From Dokdonella_A sp035263065 (lineage in GTDB: Bacteria; Pseudomonadota; Gammaproteobacteria; Xanthomonadales; Rhodanobacteraceae): a stretch of 15,015 bases of DNA. Both the position numbers and the translations under genes were made by a program. Of this stretch, positions 1 to 7,322 are shown one piece after another (within the stretch, counting starts at the first letter, position 1; every line of letters begins with the position of its first letter). The stretch is from positions 1-15,015 of the forward strand of contig DATFRS010000042.1 of NCBI GenBank assembly GCA_035263065.1, written 5' to 3'. A model generated the notes under the pieces. That model searched no databases. It was not told the DNA's origin and saw only the letters and a list, made by a program, of their open reading frames with translations.

Positions 1-585
1 GTCGAAGAGTGGATGAAGCGCAAGCAGAAATCGCAGGACAAGTCGCAGAAGCAGAAGCAGCAGCCGGGCGATTCGAAGAATCAGCAGCAATCGCCGGACG
101 ACAAGTCGGAACCCTCGGACGAAGAAAAACAGCAGCAGGAATCCGGCGAGCAGAATCCGCAGGATCAGGACCAGCAACAGCAGGGCGACTCGAAATCCGG
201 CGAGCAGGGCTCGGAAGAGAAGCAGGGCGCCGACTCGCAGCAGAAATCCGGCGACGACAACGAAAAGCAGCAGACGTCCGAAGGCACCGAAGGCGCGACC
301 GATCAGGCGCAGTCGCAGGTCGAGCCGTCGCAGGGCAAGCCGAGCAGCGAGCAGCAGAAGGCGCTCTCGAAGGCGATCGACCAGCAGCTCGCCTCGGGCG
401 CGAAGCCCGACAAGGACGGCAAGCCAAGCGCCGCGGTCGAGGAAGACGACGCGACGCAGGAAAAGCGCCAGGCGCTGGAGCACCTCCTGCAGCGCGTGCC
501 GGACGATCCGGGCGGCCTCCTGCGCCGCAAGTTCCTGCTCGAACATCAGCGCCGCCAGCAGCGCGGAGAGGAGGACAACGGATGA
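1..585 (+). CDS. BatB-like VWA/TPR protein, C-terminal fragment (5' end outside window)
   Basis: Reading frame 1 is open from the first base (V-E-E-W-M-K-R...) to TGA at 583-585, giving the last 194 residues of a longer protein. The first residues resemble the end of a TPR helix. They are followed by about 140 residues of low-complexity, highly charged sequence rich in Gln, Ser, Glu, Asp and Lys. The last 30 or so residues contain an ordered block, LLQRVPDDPGGLLRRKF, then a basic Gln/Arg end. This block is, from family knowledge, the usual C-terminus of proteobacterial BatB proteins, which carry an N-terminal VWA domain, TPRs and a disordered tail. The adjacent batD, overlapped by ATGA, supports the call. 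BatB is thought to be an inner-membrane protein of the aerotolerance complex. The VWA and TPR domains lie outside the window, so the assignment rests on the tail and the neighbour. Confidence 0.8.
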   Translation, partial: VEEWMKRKQKSQDKSQKQKQQPGDSKNQQQSPDDKSEPSDEEKQQQESGEQNPQDQDQQQQGDSKSGEQGSEEKQGADSQQKSGDDNEKQQTSEGTEGATDQAQSQVEPSQGKPSSEQQKALSKAIDQQLASGAKPDKDGKPSAAVEEDDATQEKRQALEHLLQRVPDDPGGLLRRKFLLEHQRRQQRGEEDNG

Positions 586-2282
586 AACGCTGGCTCTTGC
601 TGATCGCGGCGCTCCTTGTCATCGTGCCGCTGCACGCCGCGACGCCGGCCGTGCGCGCGTGGCTCGATCGCGACACGATGCATCTCGGCGAAACGGTCAC
701 GCTCAATCTCGAAGCCGAAGGCGACGCCGGCGGTCAGCCCGATTTCGGACCGCTCGCGAAGGACTTCAACCTGCTCGGTACGCAGTCGAGCCAGCAGGTG
801 AGTCTCGTCAACGGCGCGAGCACGCAGAAGACGCTCTGGGCCGTCGGCCTCGAGCCCAAGCACGAAGGCCGCGTCACGATCCCCTCGTTCGCGCTCGGCG
901 GCGCGCAGACGGCGCCGATCACGCTGACCGTGCTTGCGCAGCCGGCCGGCGCGCAGGGCAAGCCCGGCGACGACGTGTTCCTCGACGTCACCGCCGAGCC
1001 GCAGGCGCCGTACGTGCAGCAGCAGGTGCGCTACACGGTGAAGCTCTACTACTCGTTCGGGCTCACCGACGGCAATCTTTCCGAGCCGCAGGCCGACGGC
1101 GTCGTCGCGCAGCGGCTCGGTCAGGACAAGACGTACATCGCGACGCTCGGCGATCGCCGCTATCACGTCGTCGAGCGCCGTTACGCGCTGACGCCCGAGA
1201 AGAGCGGCAAGCTCGAGCTGCCCGCGCTGACGTTCCGCGGCAACGCGCTCGACGCGGCCGATCCGACCGGCTTCTTCAGCCGGCCGCGCACGGTCAACGC
1301 GCGCTCCGACGCGATCCAGCTCGAAGTGAAGCCGAAGCCGGCGGCATGGACCGACGATCCGTGGCTGCCCGCCGCGTCGGTGCTGCTCAAGGACGAGACC
1401 GAGCTTCCGAACGAGATCCACGTCGGCGATCCGGTCACGCGCACGATCCGCCTGCAGGCGCAGGGCCTCGGCTTCGAGCAGCTGCCGGAGCTGAACCTCG
1501 CCGCGCCCGCCGGCGCCGAGATCTATCCCGACAAGCCCGACACGCGCACGCGCGACGACGGCACGTGGCTCTACGGCGAGCGCGTGCGCAAGTTCGCCTT
1601 CGTGCCGACGAAGCCCGGCGCGCTGACGATTCCCGGCGTCAGCGTGCACTGGTGGGACACCGAACACGATCGCATGCAGACGACGGAGCTGCCGGCGCAC
1701 ACGCTGACCGTGCTGCCCGCGGCCGGCGGCAGGAGTCCGAGCGCTGCGAACGCCACGGCGCCGGCGCCGAGCAACGAAGCGCCCGCGACGACCGGCGGTG
1801 CGATCGCGCCGTCGATCGGCACGATGCCCGCGGCGCCGTCTTCGCTGCGCGCGTGGCAGTTGCTCGCCGTGCTCGGCTTCGTGCTGTGGCTCGTGACGCT
1901 CGGACTCTGGTGGCGCTCGCGCCGCACCGCGATCACGGTCGCCGCGCCGAGTCCGCCGCCGACGGCCGGCAGCACTGCGCAGCGCGCGGCGTTCCTGCGC
2001 GCGTGCTCGCTCGGCGAGCTCGCCGGCGCCGAGCGTGGGCTCGTCGCGTGGGCGCGCAGCGAGCGGCCGGACGTGCGCAATCTCGGCGAGCTCGCGGTGC
2101 GCCTCGACGATGCCGCACAGCGCGATGCGCTCGTGGCGTTGCAGAAGGCGCGCTATGCCGGCGGATCGTCGCAGGGGCTCGGCTCGCAGCTCGAGCGCGC
2201 GTTCAAGGGCGGCCTCGCGTGGCGAGCCGCGACACCGGCGAGCGCGAGCACGTCGCCGTTGCCGGCGCTCTATCCGGAGTAA
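582..2282 (+). CDS. batD: BatD family protein (aerotolerance operon, Oxygen_tol)
   Basis: A 566-residue protein. The start at 582 is fixed by the ATGA overlap with the upstream gene and by a good ribosome site, GGAGAGGAGG, ending about 7 bases before it. The open frame upstream of this ATG is only a shadow of the preceding gene. Residues 1-19 form a signal peptide (MKRWLLLIAALLVIVPLHA, cleavage before A20). The protein then opens with an Ig-like start (VRAWLDRDTMHLGETVTLNLE), typical of BatD. Beta-rich periplasmic domains run to about residue 380. A Pro/Ala/Ser-rich linker follows, then one membrane span at about 424-446 (LLAVLGFVLWLVTLGLWW) and a cytoplasmic tail of about 115 residues. BatD is a periplasmic-facing component encoded with BatA/BatB; the group has been linked to oxygen tolerance and envelope stress in other bacteria, but its biochemical role is unsettled. 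The organisation fits a full-length family member. Confidence 0.92.
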   Translation: MKRWLLLIAALLVIVPLHAATPAVRAWLDRDTMHLGETVTLNLEAEGDAGGQPDFGPLAKDFNLLGTQSSQQVSLVNGASTQKTLWAVGLEPKHEGRVTIPSFALGGAQTAPITLTVLAQPAGAQGKPGDDVFLDVTAEPQAPYVQQQVRYTVKLYYSFGLTDGNLSEPQADGVVAQRLGQDKTYIATLGDRRYHVVERRYALTPEKSGKLELPALTFRGNALDAADPTGFFSRPRTVNARSDAIQLEVKPKPAAWTDDPWLPAASVLLKDETELPNEIHVGDPVTRTIRLQAQGLGFEQLPELNLAAPAGAEIYPDKPDTRTRDDGTWLYGERVRKFAFVPTKPGALTIPGVSVHWWDTEHDRMQTTELPAHTLTVLPAAGGRSPSAANATAPAPSNEAPATTGGAIAPSIGTMPAAPSSLRAWQLLAVLGFVLWLVTLGLWWRSRRTAITVAAPSPPPTAGSTAQRAAFLRACSLGELAGAERGLVAWARSERPDVRNLGELAVRLDDAAQRDALVALQKARYAGGSSQGLGSQLERAFKGGLAWRAATPASASTSPLPALYPE

Positions 2283-2304
2283 CCGTCGATCGCGCAATCG
2301 GTGC

Positions 2305-4365
2305 ATGCTAGCGCCGATGGGGCGATGCCTGTTTCGAGCTTTCGCCGGTGCGCTCGCCGCGACATGCGCGAACGCGACGGGCCTCCCGTGGGAGATCTGG
2401 GAATCGCCGGCGCGCCTCGCGACGCTCGATGCGAGCGACATCGTGCTCGAACGATCGAGCCATTGCCTCGACGGCTGCCGCTACGATCGCAGCAACGCCG
2501 GTCCCGAAGATCCTGCCGACAATCCGTTTCCACTCCGCTGGCTGTATCGCGACGGCGACGAAGTCGTTCTGCTCGACGAACGCGGACCGGGCGCCATGAC
2601 GCGCTTCTGGGTGACGACGGGCTTCGGCGTCTCGACCTGCATCGATCCCGCGATCCGCACGCGCTTCTATGTCGACGGTGCGGCGACGCCGGCGCTCGAC
2701 GTGCCGCTCGCCGCGTTGTTCGACGGCTCGACGCCGCCGTTCACGCCGCCGCTCGTCGCGGACGACACGCAGGCGAGCGGCGGCTACGTCAGCGATGTGC
2801 CGATCGCGTATGCGGCGTCGCTGCGCATCGCACTCGCGAACGCCGACAACGGCGGCACGAATCCTTGCACCGGCAGCGACGAGCGGCTGCTCTGGTTCCA
2901 GATCCAGCACCACGCGCTCGCGCCCGGCACGGCGGTGACGAGCTTCGCAGCGGGTCAGGATTTTCCGGCATGGCGCGCGTTTCTCGCGCACGCGGGCGAC
3001 GATCCGTGGAACGGCATGCTGGACGCGCAGACCGCATCGTCGACGCTGTCGCCGGGCGGGACGATCGAGCTCGCGTCGCGCACCGGCGCAGGCTGGCTGC
3101 GCGGCATTCGCCTGCAACTGCCGCGCGAAGACTATGACACCGTGCGACTGCGTCTCGTCTTCGACGGGGCGGTCGCGACCGACGCGCCGCTCGGGGATTT
3201 CTTCGCGACGCCGCCGGGCGCGCTCGTCGCGCCGCGCGGCGTGCTCGCCGGCGAGGATGCGGGCGGCTGGCTGTATGCATGGCTGCCGATGCCGTTTCGC
3301 GCGAGCGCGAGCGTCGAGCTCGTGGCGGATGAATCGCTGGCGGCGCCGGTCGCGATCGACAGTGCGCTGAGCTTCGACACCGCGGCGGTTCCGCCGCAAG
3401 CGGCCGCGTTCGTCGGCGCGCTCGCCGACGCGTGCACGCCGGCTGGCGATCTCGCGCTGTACTCGGACGCCGGTGCCGGCAGGATCGTTGGTGTCGCGGC
3501 GCGCTACCGCACGAACGGCACCGCGAACCTCGGCTATCTCGAAGGCGACGAGCGCGTCAGCTTCGACGGCGCGACCGCGCCGTCGTGGTACGGCACCGGC
3601 GTCGAGGACTTCCACGACGGCGGTTTCTACTTCGACCTCGGCGCGTACACGCTCGCGGTGTCGGGCGCGAGCGAGGTCGATCTCGGCGGCAGCGGCACGA
3701 CGTCGGCGTATCGGTGGCTCGCCGCCGATCCGCTCGTCTACGCGGGCGGCGTGCGCTTCGCGCTCGAAGCGGGCTTCTCGCCGCTGCAGCCGGTGCCGCT
3801 CTGCGCGCGCTCGATGGTGTACGCGTATCGGCAGGCGCGCCGCGGCGTCGTCGACTACGACGCGTTCGAAGTCGGCGACGCGAGCGCCGCGGCACACGCT
3901 TACGTCGCGCCCGCCGGTGCGGCCTGCGCGCCCGCGAGCGGAACGTTCGAGGACGAGCCGCCGACCTCGCGCAGCGCGACCGTGTGCACATCGACGAACG
4001 GCAGCAGCCGTTTCCGTTTCGTGATCGACGATGCGGTGCCGCCGCTCCGGTTGCGGCGCACGTTCGATGCCGGCGCCGGCGCGCCGGGCGAGATCGCAGG
4101 CGCGCCGGCGGCCGAGATTCGCGTGAACGGCGTCGTCGCAGGCCGCTTCCCGCCGGCGATCGGCAATCCGGCGCGGCGCTGGCAGCAGCAGGACGCCCTT
4201 CTCGATCCCGCGATCGGCGCGGGCATGCTCGATATCGAAATCGTGCCGGAATTCACGACGTTCGCGCCGCGCTTCGGGGAATCTCGCTGGGCGCTGGCGG
4301 GCGGCTGGAAGGAACGGATCTTCGCGGACGGATTCGACGGCATTGCGACAGTTGCAGCCAACTAG
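2305..4365 (+). CDS. Secreted DUF2961 (GH172-type) putative glycosidase with C-terminal IFADGFDG tail
   Basis: A 686-residue protein. The N-terminus reads as a signal peptide (Arg-containing start, hydrophobic Ala/Leu stretch, cleavage ANA|T after residue 24). ATG 2317 (M5) is an alternative start; neither has a clear ribosome site. DUF2961 hallmarks are GPGAMTRFW at about 94-102 and, further on, LEGDERVSFDG followed by GTGVEDFHDGGFYF. Glu413 (in EGD) and Glu434 (in GVED) lie 21 residues apart. From memory this equals the spacing of the two catalytic glutamates of the founding GH172 alpha-fructofuranosidase (E270/E291), so the active site looks intact. Eight cysteines in the mature part fit an oxidised extracytoplasmic protein. 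A beta-rich domain follows at about 570-665, then the tail IFADGFDG at 672-679, seven residues before the end. Known GH172 enzymes act on fructofuranosides and D-arabinan; substrate here is unknown. It starts 22 bases after batD but has no evident functional link to it. Confidence 0.82.
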   Translation: MLAPMGRCLFRAFAGALAATCANATGLPWEIWESPARLATLDASDIVLERSSHCLDGCRYDRSNAGPEDPADNPFPLRWLYRDGDEVVLLDERGPGAMTRFWVTTGFGVSTCIDPAIRTRFYVDGAATPALDVPLAALFDGSTPPFTPPLVADDTQASGGYVSDVPIAYAASLRIALANADNGGTNPCTGSDERLLWFQIQHHALAPGTAVTSFAAGQDFPAWRAFLAHAGDDPWNGMLDAQTASSTLSPGGTIELASRTGAGWLRGIRLQLPREDYDTVRLRLVFDGAVATDAPLGDFFATPPGALVAPRGVLAGEDAGGWLYAWLPMPFRASASVELVADESLAAPVAIDSALSFDTAAVPPQAAAFVGALADACTPAGDLALYSDAGAGRIVGVAARYRTNGTANLGYLEGDERVSFDGATAPSWYGTGVEDFHDGGFYFDLGAYTLAVSGASEVDLGGSGTTSAYRWLAADPLVYAGGVRFALEAGFSPLQPVPLCARSMVYAYRQARRGVVDYDAFEVGDASAAAHAYVAPAGAACAPASGTFEDEPPTSRSATVCTSTNGSSRFRFVIDDAVPPLRLRRTFDAGAGAPGEIAGAPAAEIRVNGVVAGRFPPAIGNPARRWQQQDALLDPAIGAGMLDIEIVPEFTTFAPRFGESRWALAGGWKERIFADGFDGIATVAAN

Positions 4366-4393
4366 CGCTTGCGACAAAGTGCAAAACAAGGGG

Positions 4394-4436
4394 ACCCGAC
4401 GACGCAGCGACGCCGCCCCGGCGCCGTCGGTCGGGT
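4394..4436 (+). promoter_or_regulatory. Nested hairpin in the kinase leader, overlapping the ribosome-binding region
   Basis: ACCCGAC (4394-4400) pairs with GTCGGGT (4430-4436), and GACG (4401-4404) with CGTC (4425-4428), leaving one bulged G at 4429. Inside, CGCCG (4411-4415) pairs with CGGCG (4419-4423) around a CCC loop. The 3' arm contains the GGGT of GGGTGAAAG, the only Shine-Dalgarno-like stretch before ATG 4442. The fold could therefore mask the start site, or act as a partial terminator after the DUF2961 gene. There is no U-tract. Structure is read directly; function is inference. Confidence 0.45.
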
Positions 4437-4441
4437 GAAAG

Positions 4442-7108
4442 ATGAACAAGCTGCACAACGACACCGACCTCGCCCGCGAGGCGACCGAGATCAGTGCGCC
4501 GAGCGCACCGCATCGCCGGCCGGGCGAGCACGAGACCGAGCTCGACGAAGGCGACCGCCTCGGCGCGTGGCGGCTCGTCAGGAAGCTCGCGCAGGGCGGC
4601 ATGGGCGCGGTCTATCTCGCCGAGCGTGCCGACGGCCACTTCGAGCAGCGCGCCGCGATCAAGCTGATCCGCGGCGTGCCGAGCGCCGAGATGCTCGCGC
4701 ACTTCACGCGCGAGCGGCAGATCCTCGCGACGCTGCAGCATCCGTACATCGCGCGCCTGCTCGACGGCGGCGCGACGCCGGGCGGGCAGCCGTATCTCGT
4801 GATGGAATACGTCGAGGGCGTGCCGATCGACACGTACTGCAGCGAGCAGAAGCTGCCGCTCGACGCGCGCCTGCGCCTGTTCGAGGAAGTCTGCGGCGCG
4901 GTGCAGTTCGCGCACCGGCGCCTGATCGTGCACTGCGATCTGAAGCCTTCGAACGTGCTCGTGCGCGACGACGGCACGCCGGTGCTGCTCGACTTCGGCA
5001 TCGCGCGCGCGATCGACCGGCCGCGCGGCATGGGCGACGTCGAGAGCCGCTACTACACGCCGGGCTACGCGAGCCCCGAGCAGCTGCGCAGCGAGGCGGT
5101 GACGACGGCGAGCGACGTCTACGCGCTCGGCCTGATCCTGTTCGAGCTCGTCGCGGGCCGCAAGGCGCGCATCGACACGGTGGACCGCACGATCGTCGAG
5201 CTCGGCGAGGCGTCCGTGCAGCCGAGCACGCTCGCCGAGAACGTGCCGTGGAAGAAGCGCATCGCCGGCGACATCGACGCGATCGTGCTGCATGCGACGG
5301 CCGCCGAGCCGGCGCATCGCTACGCCGCCGCCGACGAGCTCGCGGGCGACATCCGCCGCCATCGCGCGATGCTGCCCGTCACGGCGCGCGCGCCGACACT
5401 GACGTATCGCGCCGGCCGCCTGCTGCGCCGGCGCTGGCCGCTGTTCGCGGCCGGCGTCGCGGCGCTCGCGCTGATCGCGGTGTTCACGTGGCGGCTCGCA
5501 GCCGAGCGCGATCGCGCGCTCGTCGCCGAGCACGAGGCGCGCGTGCAGGCGACGGCGGCCGAGCGCGTCAGCGCGTTCCTCGTGTCGGTGTTCAACGTTT
5601 CGAATCCGAAGCTCAATAGCAAGCGCGACATCAGCGCGCGCGAGGTCCTCGACCAGGGCGCGGAGCGCATCCAGAAGGAGCTCGCCGAGCAGCCGGCGAT
5701 CAAGGCGAAGCTGCTCGACACGCTTGCGACCGCGTACCGCTACATCGGCGAGCCTGCCAAGAGCATCGAGCTGTTCCGCGAGTCGGCCGAGCTCCATCTC
5801 GATCCGCGCGTCGGCGATCCGCTCGGCGCGGCGGCGACGTTGAGCCAGCTCGCGGTCGGCCTCGCGAACAGCAACTATCCGGCCGCCGATGCCGAAGCCG
5901 CGGCGCGGCGCTCGCTGGCGTTGCGCGAGCAGAACGGCGGCGGCGCACTCGACATCGCCGATGCGCTGAACACGCTCGGCATCGTGCTCGAGACCGAGGA
6001 CAAGTTCGACGAGTCCGAGGTCGTGCTCCGGAAGAGTCTCGAGCTTCGCCGCGCGAACGGCGCCGACATCAGCTCGATCGCGTCGTCGCTGCACAACCTC
6101 GGCAACGTCGAGTCGAACCGCGACGGCGGCGACGGCGGCGTCGCGTATTACAAGGAAGCGCTCGATCTTCGCGCCAAGGCGGTCGGCGAGCACGCGCCGG
6201 AATATCAGCACACGCTGACGAACTACGGCACCGGCCTCGCTCGCGCGGGACGCAGCGCCGAAGCCGTGCCCGTGCTGGAGAGGAGCCTCGCGCTCGCGCG
6301 CGAGCTCTACGGCGACGACAGCAACAACACCGGCGCGTCGTGCAACGAGCTCGGCTCGGCCTACCACGACCTCGGCCGCTTCCGCGAGGCGATCGCGCAG
6401 TACAGCGAGGCCGTGCGCATCGACCGGCTGACGGTCGGCGAGGGCGGCGCCGAAGCCGCGAAGCCGCTCAACAACATGGCGTCGGCGTACGAGGACATGG
6501 GCGATTTCGCGGCAGCGATTCCGCTGTTCCGCGAGTCGCTGGCGATCCGCGCGAAAGCGCTCGCGAAGGACGATCCGATGGTGCTGCGCGCCGACTACAA
6601 CCTCGCGCGCGTGCTGACCAAGGCAAATTCCCTGAAGGAAGCGAAGCCGCTGCTCGACGCGGTGCTCGTCGACTACGTGAAGCGCTACGGCGATGCGAAC
6701 TCGAACACGGCGAAGGCCGGGCTGTGGCTCGGCGAATGGAATCTTCGAAGCGGCAATCTCGACATGGCGGCGAAGCGGCTCGCCGACATCGAAGCGTCGA
6801 AGGCGTCGTTCTCGCCGCTGATGCAGGCGCAGCGCGCGACGCTGGCGGCCGGCATCGCCGCCGCGCGCAAGGATCGCGAGAACGAGCTCGCGTCGCGCAA
6901 GCTCGCGTGGGACGTCATGAAGGGCGCGAAAGCGTTCGGCGCCGAGCATCCGCTGACGACCGAGTTCGCGATTGCCTATGCCGCGGCGCTCGATGACGCG
7001 GGCCGCAAGGACGAAGCACGCGCGATTGCGGCGTCGGCGCTGCCGATCGTCGAAGCTGCGTTCGCGGATGACGCGCCCGTGCAGAAGCAGCTCGCGCGCT
7101 GGCGCTGA
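4442..7108 (+). CDS. Transmembrane serine/threonine protein kinase with C-terminal TPR region
   Basis: An 888-residue protein. The cytoplasmic kinase domain spans about residues 40-320: glycine loop LAQGGMGAVYL at 49-59, ATP-binding Lys74 (AIKLI), helix-C Glu91 (FTRERQIL), catalytic loop HCDLKPSN at 164-171 with Asp166, and DFG at 184-186. The activation segment ends PGYASPEQL and is followed by SDVYALGLILFEL. All core catalytic residues are present, but the Arg of HRD is Cys165. A membrane span lies at about 334-351 (LFAAGVAALALIAVFTW), preceded by a basic RLLRRRW stop signal. Past it is a short coiled coil and then about 480 residues of TPR-like helical pairs, presumably periplasmic. Kinase-TM-TPR proteins of this type are common in Lysobacterales, often near an ECF sigma factor, which is not visible here. 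ATG 4442 was chosen because the conserved kinase start follows shortly after. Substrate and signal are unknown. Confidence 0.9.
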   Translation: MNKLHNDTDLAREATEISAPSAPHRRPGEHETELDEGDRLGAWRLVRKLAQGGMGAVYLAERADGHFEQRAAIKLIRGVPSAEMLAHFTRERQILATLQHPYIARLLDGGATPGGQPYLVMEYVEGVPIDTYCSEQKLPLDARLRLFEEVCGAVQFAHRRLIVHCDLKPSNVLVRDDGTPVLLDFGIARAIDRPRGMGDVESRYYTPGYASPEQLRSEAVTTASDVYALGLILFELVAGRKARIDTVDRTIVELGEASVQPSTLAENVPWKKRIAGDIDAIVLHATAAEPAHRYAAADELAGDIRRHRAMLPVTARAPTLTYRAGRLLRRRWPLFAAGVAALALIAVFTWRLAAERDRALVAEHEARVQATAAERVSAFLVSVFNVSNPKLNSKRDISAREVLDQGAERIQKELAEQPAIKAKLLDTLATAYRYIGEPAKSIELFRESAELHLDPRVGDPLGAAATLSQLAVGLANSNYPAADAEAAARRSLALREQNGGGALDIADALNTLGIVLETEDKFDESEVVLRKSLELRRANGADISSIASSLHNLGNVESNRDGGDGGVAYYKEALDLRAKAVGEHAPEYQHTLTNYGTGLARAGRSAEAVPVLERSLALARELYGDDSNNTGASCNELGSAYHDLGRFREAIAQYSEAVRIDRLTVGEGGAEAAKPLNNMASAYEDMGDFAAAIPLFRESLAIRAKALAKDDPMVLRADYNLARVLTKANSLKEAKPLLDAVLVDYVKRYGDANSNTAKAGLWLGEWNLRSGNLDMAAKRLADIEASKASFSPLMQAQRATLAAGIAAARKDRENELASRKLAWDVMKGAKAFGAEHPLTTEFAIAYAAALDDAGRKDEARAIAASALPIVEAAFADDAPVQKQLARWR

Positions 7109-7113
7109 GCTCT

Positions 7114-7220
7114 TCCCCTCTCCCGCTGCGCGGGAGAGGGCAGGGTGAGGGCACGCTGGCGAAACGCCCCACTCCGACGGCCCTCACCCCAACCCTCTCC
7201 CGCACAGCGGGAGAGGGGGA
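7114..7220. repeat. REP-like palindromic doublet (CCCTCTCCC type)
   Basis: Two near-identical hairpins, CCCTCTCCCGC/GCGGGAGAGGG, lie at 7116-7140 (loop TGC... , 11-base stem counting 7130) and 7193-7217 (loop ACA). Between them, GGGTGAGGGC (7143-7152) and GCCCTCACCC (7180-7189) form a further inverted pair. The whole block is thus an imperfect palindrome of about 107 bases around a 27-base centre. GC-rich CCCTCTCCC/GGGTGAGGG palindromes recur between genes in many proteobacterial genomes as REP/BIME-like elements, from general knowledge. It sits between the ends of two convergent genes, the usual REP location, starting 6 bases after the kinase stop, and may protect or end transcripts. Confidence 0.8.
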
Positions 7221-7253
7221 AAAGAAAAACCCGGCCTGCTTGCGCAGGCCGGG
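7220..7253 (-). terminator. Rho-independent terminator of the outer-membrane protein gene
   Basis: Read on the minus strand, a perfect 10-base stem (CCCGGCCTGC / GCAGGCCGGG, plus-strand 7230-7239 and 7244-7253, four-base loop) is followed at once by a T-rich run TTTTTCTTT (7229-7221). It lies about 70 bases after the stop of the minus-strand barrel gene, so it is placed to end that transcript. The T-run abuts the REP-like element. Confidence 0.85.
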
Positions 7254-7322
7254 CGGGTCCCGGCGTCCTTGCCCTGTGGCTCCTGTTGGAGAGGGTCGGA
7301 CGCGTCCGTGCGTCCGTGGAAC

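Noticed and set aside
9..581. Upstream in-frame extension of BatD
   Set aside because: The stretch is a low-complexity shadow of the BatB-like gene. A signal peptide and good ribosome site begin at 582.
2308..4602. Long minus-strand frame opposite the DUF2961 gene
   Set aside because: No domain, Arg-rich, and directly opposite a gene with signal peptide, conserved family motifs and a plausible end.
4253..6949. Minus-strand open frame of about 900 codons opposite the kinase
   Set aside because: Arg/Ala/Glu-rich composition with no domain or ribosome site. The plus strand carries a complete kinase with all motifs, so this is a codon-usage shadow.
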